NCBI GenBank assembly: GCA_963778945.1
Contig: CAVZWL010000027.1
Span: 1-64,000 of the forward strand
Direction of reading: 5' to 3'
From: Fen-1254 sp963778945
Lineage (GTDB): Bacteria > Bacteroidota > Ignavibacteria > UBA10030
DNA length: 64,000 nt
The translations under genes were made by a program, and so were the position numbers. The notes beneath the pieces were generated by a model. It had not been told where the DNA came from, ran no database searches, and saw nothing but the letters and a program-made list of their open reading frames with translations. Positions 27,278 to 36,379 of the stretch are shown here, piece after piece. Numbering within the stretch: position 1 is the stretch's first letter; every line of letters begins with the position of its first letter.

Positions 27278-28051
27278 TTAAGCTCCTTTTTTTTTTGAGT
27301 TTTGCAGTATGCGTTTCAGTTGAGTGCTTGAGGCATGCTGGTTAAAGAGCTTAAGGTACTCACCAATAAGACGGTGAGAGAAGCCTGTGGATATACGAAT
27401 TTGATCGATAGAAAAATGTTTTGTATGCAACAGAACAACACGGGTAAAGTCTTGGATATAACGTTTAATGGCAGTCTCGGAGTGCTTCGTTCGGCGTTCG
27501 ATATCGGAGAAGAGGTAACCGGAGAGATAAAGATCAAGGATTTGGGTTTTATGAGTTTGTCCACGGCCCATTTCATGGCGCCAACCGCGCGTGGGAAGGA
27601 TGATACCACTCTTGCGCATGTGGCTCATATCTCGCTTGATAGTGACGACGCTTGAGGTGAGGATGAAAGCAAGATCTTCGCATGAGAGAACGCCGCCTTG
27701 ATCAATGGCATTATTGGCAATACGGAGAATCTTGTGATGACGAAGACCGTGTAAGCCTGATTTTTTATAGACCTCAAGATCTTCGTCGGGCTTGTGAAGA
27801 GTTATTTTGATAGAAATCTTTTTACACAGAGCAATGGGTTTGCCTGCAGGTTCGTTTTCAGCGACAGCGAGATAGTGCATCTGTCCTGAAGCAAGGTCGA
27901 CATCTGTGTGATGGAGGAAGTATTCTTTGATCTGAGAAAAGTATGCTTCTGCCAACAGCGGAGTAAGATTGAAGTCATGAGCAATGCTGTTGATGATAGA
28001 TTCTTTGACCGATTTGGATTTGAGTCGGTCGGCAAGCGGTTTGTCAAACAT
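27278..28051 (-). CDS. DUF1670-like protein, first gene of element
   Basis: 257 residues, paralogous to the next gene. Shared blocks are 'GQMHYLAVAENEPAGKPIA' (in parts), 'DQGGVLSCEDLAFILTSSVVTIKRDM' (helix-turn-helix-like, in parts), 'LPTRGW', 'GRGQTHKTQILDLYLSGYLF', 'RRTKHSETAIKRYIQDF'. GGAGGT lies six bases before the start. The last codons run through A10 (Ser-Lys-Lys-Lys-Gly-Ala), and the frame of the following gene is open back to that run, so +1 slippage would fuse the two proteins. Function unknown; the two tandem HTH-like segments suggest recognition of the element's ends. Confidence 0.75.
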   Translation of the reverse strand: MFDKPLADRLKSKSVKESIINSIAHDFNLTPLLAEAYFSQIKEYFLHHTDVDLASGQMHYLAVAENEPAGKPIALCKKISIKITLHKPDEDLEVYKKSGLHGLRHHKILRIANNAIDQGGVLSCEDLAFILTSSVVTIKRDMSHMRKSGIILPTRGWRHEMGRGQTHKTQILDLYLSGYLFSDIERRTKHSETAIKRYIQDFTRVVLLHTKHFSIDQIRISTGFSHRLIGEYLKLFNQHASSTQLKRILQNSKKKGA

Positions 28052-28095
28052 ATGTTACCTCCGGCGAAGTTATGATGAAAAATACTGCTTTTTCG

Positions 28096-28116
28096 CCTTG
28101 GTATCATTTGATACTA
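28096..28116 (-). repeat. Right inverted repeat of DUF1670 element
   Basis: CCTTGGTATCA-TT-TGATACTA, the complement of the left end with two central mismatches. It lies 45 bases upstream of the first DUF1670 start, so it may double as the operator/promoter region. Confidence 0.8.
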
Positions 28117-28267
28117 ACTAAAAGTAACATCGATCCGGGAAGGAGCCGGCATTTGCCGGATCGGATGGTCGATATATCCGGGAGTTGGCTTTGCGGCAAC
28201 ATTTTACGACTGGATAATAAATAATAAACGAAACCTACGGCACAACAAACAAAATGGAGACAGATTT

Positions 28268-29477
28268 ATGAAAAAAACCGTTATGACTCTTCTCGCAATC
28301 ATCTTCTTTTGTCCGCTTCTACATGCGCAAAAATTCGACGGATTGGCGCTCACTCCGCCTATGGGATGGAACAGCTGGAATAAATTTGCCTGCAATGTAA
28401 ACGAAGATTTGATTCGAGCGACTGCCGATGCCATGGCTGCAAGCGGTATGAAGGACGCCGGTTATCAGTATATTGTCATCGATGATTGCTGGCACGGCCA
28501 GCGCGACAGTCTGGGATTTATTCATCCCGATCCGAAAAAATTTCCATCCGGAATAAAAGCACTTGCGGATTATATCCATTCAAAAGGATTGAAGTTCGGT
28601 ATTTATTCCTGTGCGGGCGCTCAAACATGCGCCGGGTATCCGGGCGGACGCGGGCATGAATATCAGGATGCCATAACCTATGCGCAATGGGGCGTGGATT
28701 ACCTGAAATATGATTGGTGCAATACCGACGGATTGAATGCGGTCGGTTCCTATACGACCATGCGTGATGCGCTGCATGCCGCCGGACGGCCGATTGTGTT
28801 CAGCTTGTGTGAATGGGGAAATAACGAGCCGTGGAAATGGGCGCCTGCTGTCGGTCATCTATGGCGTACGACCGGCGATATTTCGGCATGCTTCGATTGC
28901 GAAAATAATCACGGAACATGGTCGTCATGGGGCGTGATGAGGATCGTGGAACAGCATCCCGGCCTTCGCATTTATGCCGGCCCGGGTCACTGGAACGATC
29001 CGGATATGCTGGAAGTCGGCAACGGAATGAGCTTCAATGAAGACCGGTCTCATTTTTCATTGTGGTGCATGCTGGCGGCTCCGCTTATCTCCGGAAACGA
29101 TCTGCGGGCGATGAGTCCGGAGACGAAAGAAATTCTGACCAATACGGAAGTGATCGGTATCGATCAGGATTCTCTCGGCGTACAGGGCTATAGATTCGAT
29201 TCAAAAGACAGCGTGGAAGTTTGGGTCAAACCGCTGATGAAAGGGGACTGGGCTGTTGCGTTCCTCAACCGTTCTGCACAAAAACGATCCGTCAATTTCG
29301 ATTGGTCGAAGAATATCGTGACCGACGATTTTTCTAAGAGAACGCTGAACATGAATGAAACGAAATATACCGTTCGGAATCTCTGGACCAAGATAAAACA
29401 TTGGAAATACAAAGAAGAGCGTAAATACAGAACTCGGGGCGCATGAGATCCTCATGCTTCGGTTAATAAAACAATAA
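28268..29477 (+). CDS. Alpha-galactosidase (GH27), frameshifted near C-terminus
   Basis: About 402 residues when repaired. A signal peptide (about 1-20, ...LLHAQ) sends it out of the cytosol. Family GH27 removes alpha-1,6-galactose from galactomannan. Motifs are 'TPPMGWNSWNKF', 'IDDCWHG', the nucleophile 'YLKYDWCN', acid/base 'WRTTGDI' and 'GHWNDPDMLEVGN'. An extra T near 29394 breaks the frame; beyond it 'NIGNTKKSVNTELGAHEI' and a TAA at 29475-29477 give the standard end of the beta-domain. Convergent with GH94 across an 18-bp hairpin. It fits the galK/galT and mannan genes upstream. Confidence 0.91.
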
Positions 29478-29496
29478 ATCGTAAGCAATCAACATC

Positions 29497-29536
29497 ATAC
29501 CACCTTGCGAAGGTTCCCACCTTCGCAAGGTGGTAT
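29497..29536. repeat. 18-bp perfect hairpin between convergent genes
   Basis: ATACCACCTTGCGAAGGT (29497-29514), loop TCCC, and its perfect complement (29519-29536). It sits between the GH27 stop and GH94 stop, so it may terminate both. No T-tract on either side; the sequence resembles a dispersed intergenic palindrome. Confidence 0.75.
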
Positions 29537-29560
29537 ACCGGGACAAAAAAATCTGAAGCG

Positions 29561-31957
29561 TCAACCCATTTCAACGACGACCGTATTGTCATCCTGCATG
29601 ATTTTGAGCGGAATGAGATTCCCCCGGATTTCTTTTCCGTTTACAGATAATCTTCTTGACGCCTTTTTGGACGCCGTTCGGATTGCGTATGGTGATTTGG
29701 AAATTTTTTCCTCTGAATTTTCTCGATATGGAAATATCTTTCCAATCCGACGGAATACACGGATCTATTCTCAGTCCGGTGTAGTCCGGCTGAATTCCGA
29801 GAATATATTGTGCGGCCGTGTAATATGCCCATGATGCGCTGCCGCTCAGCCACGGCAGACGCGACGCGCCGTAGCGCGGGCTGTATTTGCTGTTCGTGAA
29901 TTGGCAATACACATACGGTTCAATCTGACGAACATCCGCAATGCGTATTGTATGCTGCGGGCATGAATTTCCGATAAAACTCATATGCCCGATCGCCTCT
30001 GCCGAGAAGAGCTTCCGCAATGATACCCCATCCCTGCGTGTGGCAAAATACAGAGGCGTTTTCTTTCATGCCTTTATTGAATAGCCTCGCTTTAATAACT
30101 CTGGGGTCGGTCTTTTCGATCGGCGGCGCACAGATCATCCATCCGTAGTCAGTGGAAAGAAGTTCGCTCACCTTGTCCATCAGCCGTTCGCCCTGCTGCT
30201 TTGGTGCAATGTCCGCTGTAGATCGACCACGGCTGCGGTTCGAAGAATATGGATCCCTCGGCGTTTTCTTTCGATCCGAATTTTAATCCGTCGGCTCTGT
30301 ATGCGCGCAGGAACCATTCGCCGTCCCAGGCATGCTTGCGGAGATTTGCATCGAGCGTCTTTAAATGTTTTGCAGCCCACTGAGTTTCTTTCGGTTTTTT
30401 AAGCAGTTTGCTGATTTCGATGTACGTCTTCAATGCATAGCGCAGCTGAAAAGCGACAAATGTCGTTTCGCCGTCCTGTCCTAATTCGAGACAATCGTTC
30501 CAATCTGCAAACAAACCGCACGGAAGGCCGTGCGAGCCGGAACGTTCGAGATTGAAACGGATAGCGCGCCGCAGGTGTCCCAGAACTGTGTCCTTTCCCT
30601 TATCGGCATACGGCAAAACTTTTTCATAAAACGAAATATCGCCTGTCTCTTTGACATATGCAGGAATCGTATTAAAGAGCCACATGCAATCGTCGGACCT
30701 GTATTCCCGTTCTTTCGGCGGTTTCTCTTTGCCGGGCTTATGAGCGAATGGTTTGACAACCGGCATTGCGCCTCCAGTCGAGACCTGTCCTGTAATCATA
30801 AGTTCGAGCCTGTGTTTGACCTCATCCGGAATGGAATGAAGAATGCCGAGCATATCCTGAACCGTATCGCGATATCCAAGCCCGTCCCGTTCGCCGGTAT
30901 AAACAAGACTTGCAGCGCGCGACCATGCATAGGTGATAAGGTTGTTGTATGGATTCCACATATTGAACATGCTGTTGAACTCCGCATCCGGCGTTGCAGC
31001 GGACATTCCGTCTATACGGGAATGCCAGTACTGTTTCAGCTTCTGGAATTCCTCCCGAACCTTTTCCGGTTTTCCCATTTCATGAACCGCCTGCTTTCCC
31101 TCGACACCTGCTGCACCGATTCCCATAAGCACGATCAATTCTTTGGATTCGCCGGGAAGCAAATCGACATCGACCTGGAGTGTCCCGCAGCCGTTATCGC
31201 CTGTGGCCAATGAATTTTTGCATTTTCCTTCTTCCACAACAATCGGGTTTGCATAGGTGCGGTAGGGGCCGAGAAAAATTTCGCGGTCCGTATCGAATCC
31301 TTTTACTTCCGCACCTGTCACTGCGAGGAATGTATGCCGTCCCTGCCCGCCGTCCTCGAAATGCTCCGGGCGTGAAGGCATCAAAACGTTTGTACCATGA
31401 TCGATGATCGAATCGACTACATCCATCTTCATGATGAACTGCGTATACTGAAGATTGATCATGTCTTGAGTCAGGTGCCAGTTATTTGCATATTCCACAT
31501 ACGTGAAAGCGCTCAGTGTCCGTTTTCTTGTCCCGGTGTTTTTAAGATTAATCAGCCAGCACTCATAGTTTTTCCCCAGCGGGACGAAATAGAGCGTCTC
31601 AGATTTGATGCCGGAATACTCCGAGGAAATTTTCGTATAGGCGGAACCGTGGCGGCATTCAGTCTTAAAATCTTTAAGCGGTTTGCCGGCCGGCTGCCAG
31701 CTCGTCGACCAGAAGTCTTTACTTTCCTTGTCGTGGAGGTAAAGATATCTGCCGGGCTGATCCATGGGTATGACATTGAACCGTAGCCGGGTGAACCTGC
31801 CCTGTGCAGCCGATTTGTAAAAGCTGTAGCCGCCCGCATTGTTGGTGATGATTGCGCCGTATTCCGTCGATCCCAGATAATTGCTCCAGGACCGGGGAGT
31901 GTCCGGTCGTTCGATGACATATTCTTTGTTCGTATCGTCAAAATATCCGAATCGCAT
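29561..31957 (-). CDS. GH94 disaccharide phosphorylase, three frameshifts
   Basis: About 798 residues when repaired, family GH94, an intracellular inverting phosphorylase. N-terminus 'MRFGYFDDTNKEYVIERPDTP', in parts, then 'NAGGYSFYK', 'FWSTSWQPAGKPL', the catalytic-acid region 'FADWNDCLELGQDGE', 'EPQPWSIYSGHCTK', 'VFCHTQGWGI', 'WLSGSASWAYYTAAQYILGI'. Extra bases near 30197, 29946 and 29647 break the frame; the correct end is 'VNGKEIRGNLIPLKI' to TGA at 29561. The 'YSFYKSAAQGRFTRLRF' and 'SWQPAGK' details look nearer the chitobiose-type branch than the second GH94 at 58.1 kb, so substrates probably differ. AAAGGAAAA precedes the start. Confidence 0.86.
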
Positions 31958-32044
31958 TGATTTTCCTTTTTACGTTTGCTGAATTTTTATATGAAAATTT
32001 GCAACTCAGCGTAGAATGAATCATACCCTGAGGAGTATGCAAAT

Positions 32045-33043
32045 TTAAACCTTTTCCGAATTATTTTTAATGTAATCGATCAATTCATCGACTTGTGCAA
32101 AAGCGATGGCCGTGTATGTGTCGGCGGCGCCGTAATAAATGGCGATCCGGCCGGTTTCCGCATCGTAGAGATTTGCGCATGGGAATAAAACATTGGGAAC
32201 GAATCCGGTCGTTTCGTACGATTTTTCCGGCGTCAGAAGATAATCGCGTGTTCTGTACAAAACTTTATTCGGCTGGTCGATGTCCAGAATGGCTGCTCCG
32301 AAACTATAGACAAATCCATTGCATGTTCCCGTTACGCCGTGATAAAAAAGCAGCCAGCCTTCGGTGGTTTCGATAGGAATCGGGCCTGCGCCTATTTTCG
32401 TGCCTTGCCACCAGCCCATACCGCCTCTGCCCATGACAAATTTATGATTTCCCCAGTGGATAAGGTCGGGACTTTCACTCATAAATATATCGCCGAAAGG
32501 CGTATGTCCGCTGTCGCTCGGACGGCTGAAAAGGATGTACTTCCCGTTTACTTTTCGAGGGAAGAGGACGCCGTTTCTATTAAACGGCATAAGCGGATTG
32601 GACATCCGGATGAATGTTTTAAAATCGTTCGTTCGTCCCAAACCGATGGAGGCGCCCCGTAAATCGTCGCACCAGACGATATAGAATGTATCGTCGATTT
32701 GAACAAGCCGGGGATCGTATGCATAACTTGTAGGGTTCGGGTTCCCGTTTTCATCGACCCATTGAATCGGATCCGGTCCGATGTTCCATTTGATTCCGTC
32801 TTTGCTTTTTCCGGAAAATAAAGTTGCCCGTCCGTTTTTTTGATCTGCTCTGAAAACTCCGACGAATGCACCGCTGCGCGGCGCAACGGCGCTGTTAAAT
32901 ATCCGTGCGGCTTTCGGGATTGGATTCCAATCAAGGACCGGGTTCTTGCTAAATCGCCAAACGGCATCAGTGCAATTTTTCGGCTTTTTTTCCCAGGGTA
33001 TATTCGGCAGAGATTTTCCTATAATTGTTGTTTTGTTTTTCAT
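32045..33043 (-). CDS. GH130-family mannoside phosphorylase/hydrolase
   Basis: 332 residues, a five-bladed propeller GH130 enzyme but a different subfamily from the one at 16.3 kb. The catalytic Asp is in 'YAYDPRLVQIDD' (about residue 110). Other conserved pieces: 'FNRNGVLFPRKVNGKYIL', 'SRPSDSGHTPFGDIFMSESPDL' in parts, 'TKIGAGPIPIETTEGWLLFYHG', 'GRIAIYYGAADTYTA'. No signal peptide. Most likely phosphorolyses beta-mannosides such as mannooligosaccharides. It is preceded by AAGGAGG at the chosen start (the frame is open 16 codons further). Between GH94 and a sugar transporter in one minus-strand operon. Confidence 0.85.
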   Translation of the reverse strand: MKNKTTIIGKSLPNIPWEKKPKNCTDAVWRFSKNPVLDWNPIPKAARIFNSAVAPRSGAFVGVFRADQKNGRATLFSGKSKDGIKWNIGPDPIQWVDENGNPNPTSYAYDPRLVQIDDTFYIVWCDDLRGASIGLGRTNDFKTFIRMSNPLMPFNRNGVLFPRKVNGKYILFSRPSDSGHTPFGDIFMSESPDLIHWGNHKFVMGRGGMGWWQGTKIGAGPIPIETTEGWLLFYHGVTGTCNGFVYSFGAAILDIDQPNKVLYRTRDYLLTPEKSYETTGFVPNVLFPCANLYDAETGRIAIYYGAADTYTAIAFAQVDELIDYIKNNSEKV

Positions 33044-33138
33044 TTTTTCCTCCTTGGTGCTTTTCAATAAACCTGCAGAGCAAAGCATCATATTCTGAAC
33101 TCTGCAGGAAAATATCCTCTTTTAATTTTTATCGTAAA

Positions 33139-34632
33139 TTATACCTGCGCCTGGCCGCTTGCTTTTCGCTTGGAATCGAGATCCGTTTTTATTTTTACCA
33201 TCGTTGTTTCGTCTAATTTATAAAAGAATGCCAAAATAATAAGAGCGAGAGACCCGACAGCGACTGGAATAATACTCATCATATCCTTCAACCCGTTTTT
33301 AACATCTATGTTTTGCACGACATTGGCTACGAATCCGGTTTGATCCAGTATGAAAGCGGCGACCATGCTTCCAACAGCCCATCCGATTTTAGTCGACATG
33401 ATGGAAGCGGAAAAGACAAGTCCGGTCGCCCTTCTGCCGGTTTTCCATTCGGAATAATCGGCCGTATCCGCATACAAAACCCACAGCAGAGCGGAAATCG
33501 GACCGCCCGTGATTGAGCCGATGAGCTGGAGACTGAATATCAATGTAAGATTTTCAGGACTCAAGAAATAAAATGAACCGGTGCAGATCAATGCGGTGAG
33601 GAAGAGAATAATCACTCCGATTTTTCTCCCGACTACTTTTGTAAACCACGGAACCAGAAGCACTCCCACTAATGATATTCCCTGTCCCAGCGTATTAAAA
33701 ATAGATGTCAATACTTCATAGCCGTACTTATGCGCATCGTCCAATAAAGACGACGCTTGCGATCCGAAGAGAGCGTACATCGGATTGAGTATATAGGTGA
33801 GCAAGAAGTTGTAGATGTGCGTCAGCAGCGGGCTGGACTGTTCTCCGATGTAGTATTTAAAATAATGAGTCGTTACGCTCATCCGTATGCAGGTAAAGAG
33901 GATAAAAAGAATCGTCACGGCGAACAAAAGTATCCACGGTGTATTCTTCGACAAATCCTTTAAGTCGTCTCTAACGGATGTTTTTTCTTTTGCAATCGGC
34001 TGAATCCGCTCGTGTGTCGATATGAATGTGATGAAAAAGAAAATAATCGCTGCTATGCCGTAGATGCCCATGGTCATCTGCCATCCTTTTGCGACGCTTT
34101 CATGTCCAAAATGCGCTGCCAGCGGAAGCACAGTGGCGGAAACGATAAAACCGCCCAAGTAGGCGCCTGTGAATTTAAAAGATGAAGCGCTTGTCCTCTC
34201 GACGGGATCACCGCTGATGACACCCAGCAAAGCCGTATAGGGGATATTGATGGTAGAATACAAAAACATAAAAACGATAAATGTAGCATATGCGTAAATA
34301 AGTTTTCCTGCTTCTCCGAATTCAGGCGTCGTAAATGTCATGACAGCTGCAACGGCCAGCGGAACGGCTCCCCATAACAAATAGGGTCTGAATTTGCCCC
34401 AACGGCTTTTGGTCCGGTCGGCTGTCATGCCGATGACGACATCGAAAACAGCATCCAATATCCGCGAGACAAAAAACATGATGCCCGCAGCTTTTCCTGT
34501 AAGGCCGAATATGTCGGTATAAAAGAAAAGCAGCTGCGACATAATCGTCGCCCAAAACAAACAGGAGGCAAGATCGCCGAAACCGTATCCGATTTTTTCT
34601 CTGAGTGCAAGTTTTTGGTTTTGCTGTTCCAT
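33139..34632 (-). CDS. GPH-family sugar:cation symporter (MFS)
   Basis: 497 residues, 12 membrane helices, glycoside-pentoside-hexuronide family. N-terminal 'KIGYGFGDLASCLFW', the loop 'DRTKSRWGKFRPYLLWGA', and 'PYTALLGVISGDPVERTSAS' are diagnostic; 'ADTADYSEWKTGRRATGLVFSAS' (in parts) is the C-half equivalent. It would import a di- or oligosaccharide for the GH130 and GH94 enzymes downstream (gaps 95 and 87 bases), so this is the first gene of that operon. An unusual loop of about 40 residues (SSPLLTHIYNFLLTYILNPMY...) between helices 7 and 8 is longer than in MelB. Undamaged. Confidence 0.9.
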   Translation of the reverse strand: MEQQNQKLALREKIGYGFGDLASCLFWATIMSQLLFFYTDIFGLTGKAAGIMFFVSRILDAVFDVVIGMTADRTKSRWGKFRPYLLWGAVPLAVAAVMTFTTPEFGEAGKLIYAYATFIVFMFLYSTINIPYTALLGVISGDPVERTSASSFKFTGAYLGGFIVSATVLPLAAHFGHESVAKGWQMTMGIYGIAAIIFFFITFISTHERIQPIAKEKTSVRDDLKDLSKNTPWILLFAVTILFILFTCIRMSVTTHYFKYYIGEQSSPLLTHIYNFLLTYILNPMYALFGSQASSLLDDAHKYGYEVLTSIFNTLGQGISLVGVLLVPWFTKVVGRKIGVIILFLTALICTGSFYFLSPENLTLIFSLQLIGSITGGPISALLWVLYADTADYSEWKTGRRATGLVFSASIMSTKIGWAVGSMVAAFILDQTGFVANVVQNIDVKNGLKDMMSIIPVAVGSLALIILAFFYKLDETTMVKIKTDLDSKRKASGQAQV

Positions 34633-35257
34633 AGAATCCTCGTTTTTTAATGAGATGGTTTTTCTCTAACTCTTCTTTTCCAAATCCTGCAGGATAAAGA
34701 TTAAACAGGTTCTGCTTTGAAAATGATACAACGGTTTATTTTCAGTCAGCGCCCGGCTGGCCTTTCATATCGATTGTTCGATTCATGCCGTTCATTTTTC
34801 CAGAATAGAAGATATATGGAAATACCCAAGAATGAAAGTATAAAAATGATGAAGAAAAAACAAAAACTATCTTTTATTTTAACGATATCTCAAAAGAATA
34901 ACAATCTTTTCCACACTGCCCATTCCTTAAATGAAAGAGGCGCTTTCTCTAACCGTGATTCCGATAAAAAAAACAATACACACAGAACGTTGAAGAAGTG
35001 GTGTAATTCTTGTATACTTTGTGAAGAGCCGGGCAGTCCTCTATTTGTTAGTGCTTTTCTTATAAATTGAGCATAGTCAAAGAATGAAAACAGCCGGCTG
35101 GCGGGAAAAACCGGCAAGAAATTTCCCGCCGATCCGCCAACGGCGGGGAAGAGCGTATATGCTTCGTTCATTAGCTTTGCACGCTGACGGAAGCATGATT
35201 GTCATGAAAATTGACCATTCTTCCCAAAGAGTTTATTTTATCAAGGAAAGGGAAAAG
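34633..35257. other. Intergenic region, 625 bases, divergent promoters
   Basis: Between the GPH transporter (minus) and the GH5 gene (plus). AT-rich with one GC-rich inverted repeat around 35126-35151 (TTCCCGCCG/CGGCGGGGAA, one bulge). Two weak ORFs here have no protein-like character. Nothing else seen. Confidence 0.45.
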
Positions 35258-36332
35258 ATGAAAAAGTATCTCTTCTGCATAATGATTTGCGTCGGCTGTT
35301 TGTGTCCGAATCTTGTGCTGATGGCTCAGGGAGATTCTAAAAGTAAAAATTTATTTGATTGGTCGGACACCGTCGATGTCAATAGACCGCTAAGGAGTAT
35401 GAAACCGAATACATTGTCCGTCATTCGCGTACTGGGGAATCACTTCGTTAATGCTCTCGGCGATACCGTCATTTTTCGCGGGGTAGCCATCGCAGATCCG
35501 GATAAAATTGCCCAGCAGGGACGCTGGAATAAAGACCTCTTTATAAAAGTAAAAGAAATGGGGGCGATGATCGTCCGCATTCCCGTGCATCCAGCTTCCT
35601 GGCGTGTGCGGACGCCGGCAAAGTATATTGTCTTGCTCGATCAAGCGGTCCAGTGGTGTTCCGAAGCTCGGTCTCTATGTCGATATTGATTGGCATTCGA
35701 TCGGCAACCTGGGCATGGAGCTTTTTCAGGACCCCATGTACAATACCACTCAAAAAGAAACGTATGAATTCTGGCGGGCCATGGCCGTGCATTTTAAAGG
35801 AAATACGACGGTCGCATTTTATGAACTCTTCAATGAACCGACGCTTGCCGACGGCAAATTCGGAAGTATGACATGGAGCGAATGGAAAAAAATCAACGAG
35901 AACATCATCCATCTCATCCGTGCATACGATAAAGAGAAAATTCCCGTCGTCGCCGGATTCGATTGGGCGTATGATCTTACGCCGCTGCGAAACGAGCCGA
36001 TAGATGCAGAAGGTATCGCATATTCCGTGCATCCGTACCCGCATAAACGGTGGCCGCCGTACGAACTTAAATGGGAGGAGGATTTCGGATTCGCTTCCGG
36101 GAAATATCCGATCGTTGCTACCGAGTTCGGATTTATTCTCGGCAATCAGCGCACTGAGGCAAATCTCAATTATGGAAATACGATTATAAAATATTTTGCC
36201 GATAAGGGCATCAGCTGGATTACGTGGGTCTTCGATCCGGATTGGTATCCCCGGCTGCTGGATTCATGGGATACGTTTAAATTGACCGAAAGCGGCGAGT
36301 TCTTTAAGCAGGCAATGCAGAAAAAAAAGTAA
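35258..36332 (+). CDS. Secreted GH5-type glycoside hydrolase, frameshifted
   Basis: About 357 residues when repaired. Clan GH-A endo-acting enzyme of the cellulase/mannanase type. Signal peptide in about 1-25, set by AAGGAAAGGGAAAAG before ATG 35258. 'VIFRGVAIADPDKI' and 'GAMIVRIPVHPASW' are the early GH5 strands; 'FYELFNEPT' holds the acid/base Glu and 'PIVATEFGF' the nucleophile Glu; 'YSVHPYPH' is the conserved His/Tyr region. One extra base near 35665 breaks the frame before 'LGLYVDIDWHSIGN'. No sorting domain, so periplasmic or outer-membrane. First gene of a GH5-GH31-esterase-AKR-TonB receptor run. Confidence 0.85.
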
Positions 36333-36379
36333 CGGCGCACCCGGGCCCTGCTGTCTCGAACAGATGGAATGGAAGAGAT

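Larger units (their letters stand above)
26416..28116. mobile_element. Two-gene DUF1670 element with 21-bp inverted ends
   Basis: A 1.7-kb unit bounded by inverted repeats: TAGTATCA-CC-TGATACCAAGG at the left (26416-26436) and the complement of TAGTATCA-AA-TGATACCAAGG at the right (28096-28116), 19 of 21 bases matching. It carries two paralogous minus-strand genes and nothing else. It starts exactly at the stop codon of a glycan-locus gene and separates it from the GH27 gene. These are the marks of a mobile unit. No target-site duplication is obvious and no DDE or tyrosine/serine recombinase motif is visible, so the mechanism is open. Confidence 0.75.

Noticed and set aside
27335..27655. 106-residue plus-strand ORF opposite the DUF1670 gene
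   Set aside because: Shadow of the real minus-strand gene; the minus frame has strong ribosome-binding sites and a paralogue.
26410..28125. Target-site duplication of the DUF1670 element
   Set aside because: Flanks (CTTAAAA left, ACTAAAAG right) are similar but not identical; no exact direct repeat can be claimed.
34717..35070. 117-residue plus-strand ORF in the GPH/GH5 gap
   Set aside because: Lysine/asparagine-rich random-like sequence from AT-rich DNA, no start signal, no domain character.
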